Notes under the pieces: model-generated
The model's input: the letters and a program-made list of their open reading frames with translations, nothing else
Database searches by the model: none
What the model was told of the DNA's origin: nothing
Program-made: the position numbers and the translations under genes
NCBI GenBank assembly: GCA_004525685.1
Contig: SPBW01000004.1
Location: 1-32,534 of the forward strand
From: Candidatus Atribacteria bacterium
GTDB lineage: Bacteria; Bipolaricaulota; Bipolaricaulia; UBA7950; UBA9294
Direction of reading: 5' to 3'
DNA length: 32,534 nucleotides
Part shown: positions 17,362-24,302 of the stretch, piece after piece
How the letters are laid out: each line of letters starts with the position of its first letter
How positions within the stretch are numbered: the first letter of the stretch is position 1

Positions 17362-18431
17362 GGATTCTCTCCTCTCAGCTTGCTCTTCTCCGCCAGATCG
17401 ATCAGATCGCTCAGCACTCCTGCAGCGGTCGTTTCGGGGCCAGCTCCTGGGCCAGCAATCGCCAGTGGATGGATGGGATAACGCCTTGTATGAATGGCGA
17501 TTCGATTCTCAGTTCCAGCAAGTGCTGCAAACGGGTCATGTAGATCGATGCGCGCTAGGCCAACGCTTATGCGCTCGGGCGTGATCTGCGCCAGATAGCG
17601 GATGGCGATACCATCACAGTCCGCATCAGCGAACAACTCTTTCAGCTTCCGGTCTGCCGACGAATAATCTGCAGATGGCGCACCCTGATACGCGTCGCTA
17701 TCGGGGACTAGGCCATCACGCTCTACGTCAGACAACTCTGCAGGCCATCCCACAGCACGCGACAAGATGACGGCTTTGCGCGCAACATCCCGGCCGCCAA
17801 GATCAGCACTGGGATCCGGTTCCGCATACCCCAAAGCAATTGCGTCGCTCAGTGCTGCAGAGAACGCATGCCCCTCAGACACTTGATTGACAAGATAGCC
17901 GAGTGTCCCGCTCAGTGCCCCCCTCATCCTGGTGACCAAGTCTCCTGTCGCAAGCAATGATCGCAAGGTGGAAAGGATGGGAAGCCCGGCACCCACGGTC
18001 GCCTCGTACCGAACGCGCGGATGATTGAACAGAGGTCCAGAGACACTCCACGCTTCGCACAAGGGCAGCTTGTTGGCAAGAACAACACCCGCTGCGCCTG
18101 ACGACGCGAGTACCTCGCACCAGCCTGCCGCCATACCGGAAGCAGCTGTTGCATCGACAAACAGGGTGCGGCTTGTTGCTAGATCAGAGAAGCGATAGAT
18201 AGGCGGCAGCGCGGAAGGACATATTCCTATGGACGATCCTTCGGCTTTCGCGCTGAGGGCTTCATCAACCAAGCTTGCTGATAAGCCTCTCTCGTGATAG
18301 AGAAGGCCACCGCGATCTGCCAAGCCAACGATGCGAAGCTGGGAATCTGCCTTCTGAATCTGCTTGGCCAGGGCGCGACCGACACGACCAAGGCCAACGA
18401 TGACAACATCCAGGCTCCGATCACTCTTCAT
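17349..18431 (-). CDS. hom: Homoserine dehydrogenase (short form without ACT domain)
   Basis: A 360-residue NAD(P)-dependent enzyme reducing aspartate semialdehyde to homoserine, the branch point to threonine and methionine. The Rossmann motif VGLGRVGRALA (GxGxxG at 13-18) is N-terminal; LANKLPL holds Lys121; the catalytic segment SGTLGYLVNQ...GYAEPDPSADLGGRDVARK carries Asp210, Asp215 and Lys219. The C-terminal ACT domain found in many ~430-residue homologues is absent, so feedback may rest on the aspartokinase and on transcription. GAGGAG precedes the ATG. It is the first enzyme gene of the operon, 21 bases after the T-tract of an intrinsic terminator that makes up the attenuator. Confidence 0.93.
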   Translation of the reverse strand: MKSDRSLDVVIVGLGRVGRALAKQIQKADSQLRIVGLADRGGLLYHERGLSASLVDEALSAKAEGSSIGICPSALPPIYRFSDLATSRTLFVDATAASGMAAGWCEVLASSGAAGVVLANKLPLCEAWSVSGPLFNHPRVRYEATVGAGLPILSTLRSLLATGDLVTRMRGALSGTLGYLVNQVSEGHAFSAALSDAIALGYAEPDPSADLGGRDVARKAVILSRAVGWPAELSDVERDGLVPDSDAYQGAPSADYSSADRKLKELFADADCDGIAIRYLAQITPERISVGLARIDLHDPFAALAGTENRIAIHTRRYPIHPLAIAGPGAGPETTAAGVLSDLIDLAEKSKLRGENPCPC

Positions 18432-18451
18432 GACAGTTCTCCTCTCTGGTC

Positions 18452-18486
18452 AAAAAGAAAAGGACCGCAGGGTTGGCCTGCAGCCC
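18452..18486 (-). terminator. Intrinsic terminator of the threonine-operon attenuator
   Basis: Read on the minus strand, arms GGGCTGCAGG and CCTGCGGTCC pair over ten positions (two G-U wobbles) around the loop CCAAC, followed at once by TTTTCTTTTT. It lies between the leader peptide and hom, so read-through decides expression of the whole operon. Confidence 0.9.
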
Positions 18487-18491
18487 ATCTC

Positions 18492-18526
18492 GCCATCTGA
18501 CTCCGATTCCTTCGGAGCTAGATGGC
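18492..18526 (-). repeat. Leader hairpin overlapping the leader-peptide stop codon
   Basis: On the minus strand GCCATCT pairs with AGATGGC and, inside, CTCCGA pairs with TCGGAG around the loop AGGAA, interrupted only by an A/C mismatch and a G-U pair. The TAG stop of the leader peptide lies in the left arm, so a ribosome at the stop would block it. A second AGATGG at 18485-18490 overlaps the terminator's left arm by two bases and is an alternative partner for CCATCT. Upstream, TTTCGG (18540-18545), just before the Thr codons, can pair with CCGAAG (18510-18515), competing with this hairpin. This resembles the 1:2 versus 2:3 logic of amino acid attenuators. Confidence 0.75.
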
Positions 18527-18607
18527 CACAGTCGTCGTACCGAAACCCAGCCAGGATCGCGTCAACATCATCATGCTGCGTCCCAGGTGCACGGTTGCGG
18601 TATTCAT
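18518..18607 (-). CDS. Thr/Met-rich leader peptide (attenuator ORF)
   Basis: A 29-codon ORF upstream of hom. Six of 29 residues are Thr, including three consecutive codons ACG-ACG-ACT at residues 24-26, and three consecutive ATG codons stand at residues 12-14; the final residue is Ile. Methionine, threonine and isoleucine all derive from homoserine, so these are the expected control codons. The ORF has no Shine-Dalgarno, but a near-consensus promoter ends six bases before its ATG, so the mRNA would start at this codon and be translated leaderless. Its stop lies in the left arm of a hairpin, 31 bases ahead of the terminator stem. The peptide itself probably has no function; ribosome stalling while reading it is the signal. 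Confidence 0.8.
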   Translation of the reverse strand: MNTATVHLGRSMMMLTRSWLGFGTTTVAI

Positions 18608-18613
18608 AGAGCT

Positions 18614-18642
18614 AACATAGGCGCAATCGAGCGCGATGTCAA
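18614..18642 (-). promoter_or_regulatory. Promoter of the hom-lysC-asd-HAD-thrC operon
   Basis: On the minus strand a perfect -35 TTGACA (18637-18642) is separated by exactly 17 bp from the -10 TATGTT (18614-18619). The ATG of the leader peptide begins six bases further on, so the first transcribed base should be at or beside the A of that ATG. Confidence 0.85.
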
Positions 18643-18816
18643 CCTCACAGCACTGAGACCTTGACCTGAAGGGACAAATTGCGATCACACAACGGAACCG
18701 CGTTGGAATGGATACCCCTTTCACACAGGTGATCGCCTGTCGTATTTCATGTTAGCCCGAGCGTGCGTTTGCCGAACTGGTCATCAACTCTCACGCGAAT
18801 CGTCAAATCAAACTGA
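18643..18816. other. Region between the peptidase stop and the threonine-operon promoter
   Basis: Non-coding as far as I can see. It holds ACAGG-N6-CCTGT (18725-18740) and two copies, in opposite orientation, of the 8-mer GCGATCAC (18681-18688 and 18729-18736), which could be a pair of regulator sites upstream of the operon promoter. No intrinsic terminator with a T-run is evident for the peptidase gene that ends at 18817. Confidence 0.4.
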
Positions 18817-20691
18817 CTAGTGGATGGTCAAGTATCCAGCTTCCGCCAGCAAGCTGATTGCCTGCTCGATGTCTGCCGTTGCGAATACCTGCCGGAAGTC
18901 GAGTGACAAGCAAGCCGCAATCTCAGGGACCGTTCTCGTTCCATCTGCCAGGTTTGCCAGCAGCTGCAGCGGCGCACCGTGATGCGAGAACAGCTTCTCT
19001 TCCAAGAACTCTCGATCCTCTTTGGGGAGGTTCTGAATCGCCTCATAGCGCACGGGCCCATCGAGGATCCGTACGGGCCTTATGTCATTGCAGCCACTCG
19101 CATCTGTCTCATTGGAGCTTCTGTGATTCGCCATCAGAGCACAACAGGTTGCTTGCAGGGCGTCCACATGCAAGACAGGATTCCAAGTGTCTTCGCCAAG
19201 CAGCTTGGCGAGCGAGTCAGCTCGCGATGTTTCGGTCGCCAATGCAGTGTCCAGCAGCAGTCGCTGCATCGCGCCGTCCGCAGATCGCGCCAGCGTGCTC
19301 GCTAGAGCCAGTTCGCGTTGACTGAACGCCAGCAGCCACGCCGCCAGCAGCTGCGGCTCGCAAGGTCCCCACGTCGGCAGGGTAGACAGCAGCGCGGTGA
19401 GAACGCCCACACACTTCAGACGCGTCGGATCGACCTTCTCGATCGTGTCCAGATCGGTGTGCCAATACGGATCATCGTGCCCAAGCATCGCCGAAGGAGC
19501 ATTCACCGGAGGCGCCTGAAAGACGAGATGGTCGCTCCCTCCGCTGGGGGCATCGAGGATCCAGTGGAGCACGCGACGCGACCCCTGCGCCGCCAAGAAG
19601 CGCGCATCGGAAGCGATGGTTGCCAACAGTGGCTCGAAACAGGCATTGAGAAAGACGGGATGCGAATTGGGTACGCGGAACACGCGCAGCGGTTCGCCGA
19701 TAAGCTCGGGGGATTGCCCCACCATGTCGAGATTGATGGAGAACAGCACGTCCTTCAGACTGTCCGCATTGGCCGCCGCCCAGGGAACGGCTCCATTGAA
19801 CTCCGGGACCCACACCAGACGAACCGCGTTCGCCAACTCACCCTGCTCCGCCAGCTTGGTGAGAATGCGAGCGATTTCCAGCATCACGCCGCTTCCCGAA
19901 GCGTTGTCATTGGCCGACTGGGCAGGATGACAGAGATGAGCGACCAGCAGAATCTCACGCGCCGCTTCGTCGGATCCAGCAACCGTCGCCTCCAGGACTT
20001 GCATCGGATTGTCGACGAACTCGGCGTCCACTTGGCCGCGAACGCGCACGGGTCCCTTCTCTAGATCCTTCAGCAACGCATCGGCAGTGCGACGAGAGAT
20101 GGAGAAGCCCATCGGCAGCCAATCCAACTCATCAGCCTTGGGAAACAATCCCCCATACTGCACCAAGTCATACGACGGAGCAGCGCGTTCAACATCCGGA
20201 TAGAGGATGATCGCGGCAACGCCCCTTCCCTTCAGGCATTTGAGCATGGAGGCCGGCCGCCCATTCGTCAGCAGGAACTTGCCTCGGAGATCGAGACCCT
20301 CGAAGCAGTCTTCAGAATCGCCTGCGCCGACGTGAACGACCTCGCCGTCTGCGTCCCCTCCGGCCGACTGTCCCAGAATCGATTGTTTGACGATATCGTA
20401 CGACCCGAGTCGCTTCTCCTTGGGATCAATCTGGCTCAGGCTGCCTGCTCGAACGGTCCAACCGGGCGGCGCGATCCACCCGAAGGTTGTCGTTTCGCCA
20501 TCGGCAACGAACGTTGACACCCTAGATTGGATGTCCAGTGCTGTGAGTTCTTCGGCGACGTAACGAACGGCGTCATCGTATCCCGGTGATGCCTGAATCC
20601 GGTGGAATGCGGCAATCTCGGCAACCGTGTTCTTGGCCCGAAGGCCAGACAATTCATCCGCGAGGAACGAGAGAAGCGCGTCAAGTTTCAT
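18817..20691 (-). CDS. M28/DUF4910-type zinc aminopeptidase-like protein with C-terminal winged-helix-like domain
   Basis: A 624-residue protein without a signal peptide. After an N-terminal helical part and a PA-like insert (~110-240), the peptidase core carries co-catalytic zinc ligands in order: His252 (VAHLCHPAQSANDNASG, also Asp262), Glu297 (WVPEFNG), Asp322 (NLDMVGQ) and His411 (YWHTDLDT). The HLCHP...NDNASG spelling matches the DUF4910 branch of M28. The last ~55 residues (LLANLADGTRTVPEIAACL... to the end) resemble a small winged-helix or PqqD-like domain. The likely activity is removal of N-terminal residues in the cytoplasm, with substrate unknown. GGGAGG precedes the ATG. The WYL regulator lies 72 bp upstream on the same strand, so it may share that transcript. 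Confidence 0.83.
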   Translation of the reverse strand: MKLDALLSFLADELSGLRAKNTVAEIAAFHRIQASPGYDDAVRYVAEELTALDIQSRVSTFVADGETTTFGWIAPPGWTVRAGSLSQIDPKEKRLGSYDIVKQSILGQSAGGDADGEVVHVGAGDSEDCFEGLDLRGKFLLTNGRPASMLKCLKGRGVAAIILYPDVERAAPSYDLVQYGGLFPKADELDWLPMGFSISRRTADALLKDLEKGPVRVRGQVDAEFVDNPMQVLEATVAGSDEAAREILLVAHLCHPAQSANDNASGSGVMLEIARILTKLAEQGELANAVRLVWVPEFNGAVPWAAANADSLKDVLFSINLDMVGQSPELIGEPLRVFRVPNSHPVFLNACFEPLLATIASDARFLAAQGSRRVLHWILDAPSGGSDHLVFQAPPVNAPSAMLGHDDPYWHTDLDTIEKVDPTRLKCVGVLTALLSTLPTWGPCEPQLLAAWLLAFSQRELALASTLARSADGAMQRLLLDTALATETSRADSLAKLLGEDTWNPVLHVDALQATCCALMANHRSSNETDASGCNDIRPVRILDGPVRYEAIQNLPKEDREFLEEKLFSHHGAPLQLLANLADGTRTVPEIAACLSLDFRQVFATADIEQAISLLAEAGYLTIH

Positions 20692-20763
20692 GGAACCTCC
20701 CGCGGAAGTGTAGCCAAGCTGCGTTCACGGATCGACTCCGCGTCTGTCGTGTCGGATGCTGAC

Positions 20764-21729
20764 TCATCGCTCGTAGTAGACACGACGGGTTTGTTCTCCG
20801 AAGTCGGCGATCGAAAGGCGAAGCGCCTCTGGAGAAAGGACCTCAACGGCGCCTCCGAAGCCCAGCAGCATGGACCGCGCTTGCTCGAGGAACTCGAATG
20901 TCAGCTGCAAGCGAAGTCGACCGCCATGCTCCAGCGTCTCACAGATTGCTACCCTCTCCATGCCAAGTTCACTCTTGAGAGAAGGGAGTAAATCCGCATG
21001 AACAAGTGCCGTCACAGCGAATGCCGGTCGATTGGCCTTGTGCCTGGCCGCCCATTGCGACCAGTAAGTGACGAGATCGAAGGTCTCATCCCGCACGAAT
21101 CTCTCTTCGAGCAGCACGGCTTGGACCACAGAGGAGGCGCGATCCACATGAATCCCGCCGTCTCTGGCGCGCCAGATGATGTACCACCGAGTTGCCTTGG
21201 CAACCAAGCCGTAGGGAGCGATCTCCCGATCGATGGTGATTCCTCGCACGCGTTGAAACGTCACGGTCATCCACCGATCAGACCATACGCCTTGACGCAA
21301 GGTCGAGAGCGTCGGTGCAGGATCACAAGTTGCGTTCCACGATTCAGGATCGAGGTAGATCCGGCTTCGCACATGCTGCTCAATGCCTCGCCGGGCAACA
21401 GGAAGCGCCGCAGCCAGCTTGAGCAAGGCACCTCGTGCCTCCTGCCCAACGCCAAGGTCGACCAGCGGCGTAGGAACAGCCATCACGAACAAGGCGGCCA
21501 GCTCATCTTGAGTCAAGTCCGTGAGTCTGATCCGGTAGTCCTCGTGAAGATAGCACCCTCCGCCAAGACCACGCTCGCTATACACGGGAAATCCAGCAAC
21601 CCGAAGCGCATACACGTCGCGATAGACCGTCCGAACAGACACCTCAAGCTCATCAGCCAGTCGATCGGCGGTCATACGCCCACGCGTTTGCAGCAGCATC
21701 AACAACGACAGCAATCGATCCGCTCGCAT
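20764..21729 (-). CDS. WYL-domain (YafY-type) HTH transcriptional regulator
   Basis: A 321-residue cytoplasmic regulator. Residues 1-60 are an HTH of the DeoR/YafY kind (RADRLLSLLMLLQTRGRMTA cut to its hallmark, then VSVRTVYRDVYALRVAGFPV). A WYL ligand-binding domain follows near residues 130-205, with IAPYGLVAKATRWYIIW. The start at 21729 has GGGAGG upstream; 11 more in-frame codons reach 21762 without a site. It is divergent from a GyrI-like ligand-binding protein, with 91 bp between starts, a common arrangement for such regulators. A good promoter and a dyad over the expected RNA start suggest autorepression. The ligand is unknown. Confidence 0.9.
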   Translation of the reverse strand: MRADRLLSLLMLLQTRGRMTADRLADELEVSVRTVYRDVYALRVAGFPVYSERGLGGGCYLHEDYRIRLTDLTQDELAALFVMAVPTPLVDLGVGQEARGALLKLAAALPVARRGIEQHVRSRIYLDPESWNATCDPAPTLSTLRQGVWSDRWMTVTFQRVRGITIDREIAPYGLVAKATRWYIIWRARDGGIHVDRASSVVQAVLLEERFVRDETFDLVTYWSQWAARHKANRPAFAVTALVHADLLPSLKSELGMERVAICETLEHGGRLRLQLTFEFLEQARSMLLGFGGAVEVLSPEALRLSIADFGEQTRRVYYER

Positions 21730-21757
21730 GGTGCCTCCCAACGTGGACAGCCTACCT

Positions 21758-21770
21758 GACACAAGATGTC
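21758..21770. promoter_or_regulatory. Dyad operator candidate GACA-N5-TGTC
   Basis: GACA-CAAGA-TGTC lies between the divergent WYL regulator and GyrI-like genes. It covers the expected transcription start of the regulator, just downstream of that gene's -10 box, a position suited to repression by a dimeric protein such as the WYL regulator itself. Confidence 0.45.
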
Positions 21771-21772
21771 TA

Positions 21773-21802
21773 GTTATAGCGTTACCATGAGCCGTAGATC
21801 AA
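21773..21802 (-). promoter_or_regulatory. Promoter of the WYL regulator gene
   Basis: On the minus strand TTGATC (21797-21802) and TATAAC (21773-21778) are 18 bp apart. The expected start is near 21766, giving a leader of about 37 bases with GGGAGG before the ATG at 21729. Confidence 0.6.
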
Positions 21803-21820
21803 GGAGCACAAGGAGGAAGC

Positions 21821-22294
21821 ATGGTTCAATTGAAAGTAGAACTCGCCACTCTTCCCGCGATGCGCGTCGCCAGCGCGCTTGGATTCGGAGCAGAGCCTGA
21901 GGGCATTGCGTGGGACATGATCGCATCGTTTGCACAAGAGGCAGGGATTGATCTTGTGGACAAGGACAATGTCACCTTCGGATTCAATAATCCAGACCCG
22001 TCGCCAGGCAGTGAGAACTACGGCTACGAGATCTGGCTACCTGTGGCGGCTTCAGTGGTGGGAGTCGATCCGGTGCAAATCAAGGACTTCGCCGGAGGCA
22101 CGTATGCCACCACTCGCTTCACTGGGTTGTCCAACATTGGCCGTGTGTGGAAGGAGCTGGTCGCCTGGGTTGAGGACAGTCCGCATTCGTTCGGACCTGA
22201 TTTCTGCCACTGTCTAGAGAAGCTACACAATCCATTGGAGACTGATCCTGAGAAATATGTCTTCGACTTGTACTTATCAGTGAGGACATCGTAG
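21821..22294 (+). CDS. GyrI-like / AraC-effector-type small-molecule-binding domain protein
   Basis: A 157-residue single-domain protein. The pattern of an N-terminal strand MVQLKVELATLPAMRVAS, FGFNNPDPSPGSENYGYEIWLPV and a late FAGGTYATTRFTG segment fits the GyrI-like (SOUL-fold) effector-binding family, with an acidic pocket region near ENYGYEIW. Stand-alone members bind small molecules or sometimes hydrolyse them; no DNA-binding domain is fused. AGGAGG precedes the ATG. It is divergent from the WYL regulator and probably controlled by it. No promoter with a good -35 and -10 is obvious on this strand. The ligand cannot be read from the sequence. Confidence 0.8.
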   Translation: MVQLKVELATLPAMRVASALGFGAEPEGIAWDMIASFAQEAGIDLVDKDNVTFGFNNPDPSPGSENYGYEIWLPVAASVVGVDPVQIKDFAGGTYATTRFTGLSNIGRVWKELVAWVEDSPHSFGPDFCHCLEKLHNPLETDPEKYVFDLYLSVRTS

Positions 22295-22372
22295 CAGTGG
22301 CACCCCTGCGTCGGCTTGTACGCTGGTCTCATGCTTTCGCATGGCTTGGGTGATGAATCGAGTATGATTTCG

Positions 22373-22385
22373 TACAGTCACTGTA
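22373..22385. promoter_or_regulatory. Palindrome TACAGT-C-ACTGTA upstream of the cyclase gene
   Basis: A perfect 6+6 dyad with a one-base centre, five bases after a TATGAT (22363-22368) that could be a -10 box. That position would overlap the transcription start, as in a repressor site. The -35 region is not convincing. Confidence 0.5.
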
Positions 22386-22394
22386 TCGCGGCGG

Positions 22395-22418
22395 CAAGGG
22401 CTCCTGCTGGAGCCCTTG
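22395..22418 (+). repeat. Perfect 10-bp stem-loop in the leader of the cyclase gene
   Basis: CAAGGGCTCC and GGAGCCCTTG pair perfectly around the loop TGCT. It ends about six bases before the GGAGGAG ribosome-binding site of the gene at 22433. There is no T-run, so it is not a terminator; an RNA stability or translation-control hairpin is possible. Confidence 0.65.
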
Positions 22419-22432
22419 TGCTTGGAGGAGAC

Positions 22433-23068
22433 ATGAAACTCATCGATCTAAGCCAACAATTGCAGCACGGAAGCCTGTCCTACCCCGGCACAACATCGGG
22501 TGTGAGCATTGACCATCTTGATACAGACGTGGAGGGCATCACTGTCTCGGTGCTAGACACATTCGACCCGCATTGCGGAACGCACTACGATGCCCCACTC
22601 CATTTTGTGCCTGGAGCTCTCGATGTGGCTTCAGCACCTCTCGTCCTGCCCGAAGTGGTCCTTCTCTCTTCGGCGATCAGCCCGATCCCCCCAGAAGTGC
22701 TGGACGGTCTGCTGTCATCTCTGGAAGGAAGAGCTGTCCTATTCTCTACGGGTTGGGAACAACATGCAGCCACTCAAGCATTCTTCAAGGATTTCCCTGT
22801 GCTCAGCAAGGAGCTGGCAATCAGACTCATCCAACAGCGCGTAGCGTTGGTGGGGATCGATTCTCCCAGTGTGGATGGGGCAGTCAGCAGCTACCCTGTG
22901 CATCGAGCGCTCCTATCGGCCGGGATTCCTATTCTTGAAGGACTTGTCAATCTCCGGGCTCTCATCGAACCCATCGAGAACGCCAGCAGAGTGCGCCTTG
23001 CCGCATTCCCTCTACGGATACTAGGTCTAGAGGGCTCGCCAGTTCGAGCCGTCGCGCTTGTGGAATAG
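22433..23068 (+). CDS. Cyclase-family metal hydrolase (kynurenine formamidase-like)
   Basis: A 211-residue member of the putative cyclase family. The metal-binding signature HCGTHYDAPLHF (residues 47-58) is intact, preceded by LIDLSQQLQHG...YPG, and GIDSPSVDG plus the late ILEGLVNL segment complete the fold. Known members hydrolyse N-formylkynurenine, or cyclic and amide bonds of other small acids, using zinc or manganese. The ATG at 22433 follows GGAGGAG; the longer ORF from 22316 runs through a palindrome and hairpin and is rejected. It is followed 79 bp later by a saccharopine-dehydrogenase-family gene and then an alpha/beta hydrolase, so a small catabolic cluster is likely. The substrate is not certain. 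Confidence 0.87.
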   Translation: MKLIDLSQQLQHGSLSYPGTTSGVSIDHLDTDVEGITVSVLDTFDPHCGTHYDAPLHFVPGALDVASAPLVLPEVVLLSSAISPIPPEVLDGLLSSLEGRAVLFSTGWEQHAATQAFFKDFPVLSKELAIRLIQQRVALVGIDSPSVDGAVSSYPVHRALLSAGIPILEGLVNLRALIEPIENASRVRLAAFPLRILGLEGSPVRAVALVE

Positions 23069-23147
23069 CGCCATTACCCAGCCTGAGCAGGGCACTCGCA
23101 CAGCTGTCAGCTGCTCCGTACAATCGCCGGGAGATGAAGGAGTCATG

Positions 23148-24287
23148 ATGAAGATAGTTATTCTTGGAGCAGGAAGGGTAGGCAGTGCCATGGCTATCGA
23201 TTTGTCCGTGGACAAGGAGTTCGAGGTCCGTGTTGCTGATCGGGACGCGAAACAGCTGGCGCGGCTGGAAGAAAGCCACGGCATTCGTGGAGAGCGCGTC
23301 GATTTCTCGTTGCCTAGTACTGTCAACAGGGCCATTCAAGATGCCGATCTCATCATCAGTGCCGTTCCTGGATTCCTCGGGTTCCAGACGCTGCAAACCA
23401 TCATCGAAGCAGGCAAGAACGTCGTGGATATCGCCTTCTTTCCTGAGGATCCGTTCAAACTCGATGAGCTTGCCAAGAGCCATGGCGTGACCGCGGTCGT
23501 TGACTGCGGCGTCGCACCGGGCATGAGCAACCTGCTTGTCGGCCGTGCGAGCGCACAACTCGATGAAACCCATTCCGTCGCCATCTATGTAGGAGGGTTG
23601 CCATCGGCTCGCGAAGGGATGTTTGAATATCGCGCCGTATTCTCGCCCATCGACGTCATCGAGGAGTACACGCGCCCGTCGAGAATTGTCGTGAATGGCA
23701 AAGTCGAGATTCGTGAAGCACTGTCCGAAGTCGAAATCCTTCACTTCGCTGAGGTTGGCGACTTGGAGGCATTCAACACAGATGGCCTACGCACACTCGC
23801 CCATACCATCGATGCTCCCGACATGATTGAGAAGACGCTTCGCTATCCCGGACATGCAGAGAAGATGAAGCTTCTTCGTGACATGGGCTTGTTCAGCAAT
23901 GAGCTCACCGACCTTCCCGATGGGAGCTGTGTGCGCCCCCTTGACCTGACGACGGCACTGCTGTTCCCACTCTGGGAGATGAGGGACGGTGAGCAGGATC
24001 TTACGGTCATGAGGATCCAGGTGTCGGGACTGAAGAACGGGAAGGCGGCCCAGTATACCTACGACTTGCTTGATCGCTTCGATGCAGGTTCCGGCACAAC
24101 CTCCATGGCGCGCACAACAGGCTACACGGCCACGGTGGTGGCTCGCATGCTCGCGCAAGGTCTCTACGACATCCCCGGCATCCACCCACCAGAGCATATT
24201 GGAGTCCTCCCCGAATGCGTCGATTTCATTCTGGCCGGACTACGTGAACGGGGCATTGTCTATCGCGAGTCAATCCTAGATGGTTAG
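23148..24287 (+). CDS. Saccharopine dehydrogenase-family oxidoreductase (lysine 6-dehydrogenase-like)
   Basis: A 379-residue protein with an N-terminal Rossmann fold (MKIVILGAGRVGSAMA, GxGxxG at 7-12, acidic VADRD ending strand 2) and the saccharopine-dehydrogenase C-terminal domain (VVDCGVAPGMSNLLVG, then YRAVFSP..VIEEYTRP, and TTSMARTTGYTATVVARML). This architecture and length are shared by lysine 6-dehydrogenases and related amino acid dehydrogenases that oxidise or form secondary amines with NAD(P). Two ATGs stand in tandem; the second (23148) has AAGGAG at the better distance of five bases. TACAAT at 23119-23124 could be a -10 box. The 15-bp gap to the next gene indicates one transcript. 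The substrate is inferred only at family level. Confidence 0.85.
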   Translation: MKIVILGAGRVGSAMAIDLSVDKEFEVRVADRDAKQLARLEESHGIRGERVDFSLPSTVNRAIQDADLIISAVPGFLGFQTLQTIIEAGKNVVDIAFFPEDPFKLDELAKSHGVTAVVDCGVAPGMSNLLVGRASAQLDETHSVAIYVGGLPSAREGMFEYRAVFSPIDVIEEYTRPSRIVVNGKVEIREALSEVEILHFAEVGDLEAFNTDGLRTLAHTIDAPDMIEKTLRYPGHAEKMKLLRDMGLFSNELTDLPDGSCVRPLDLTTALLFPLWEMRDGEQDLTVMRIQVSGLKNGKAAQYTYDLLDRFDAGSGTTSMARTTGYTATVVARMLAQGLYDIPGIHPPEHIGVLPECVDFILAGLRERGIVYRESILDG

Positions 24288-24302
24288 CGAGGATACAACC
24301 GT

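Noticed and set aside
18432-18642. T-box or known amino acid riboswitch upstream of hom
   Set aside because: I found no T-box-like AGGGTGGNACCGCG element and no SAM or lysine riboswitch core. A leader ORF with control codons explains the region better.
19318-20064. A 248-residue plus-strand ORF over the aminopeptidase gene
   Set aside because: The composition is arginine- and glutamine-rich without any fold motif, as expected from reading the opposite strand of a GC-rich gene.
22962-23744. A 260-residue minus-strand ORF over the cyclase/dehydrogenase junction
   Set aside because: It covers two plus-strand genes with intact catalytic motifs and has no start signal or domain of its own.
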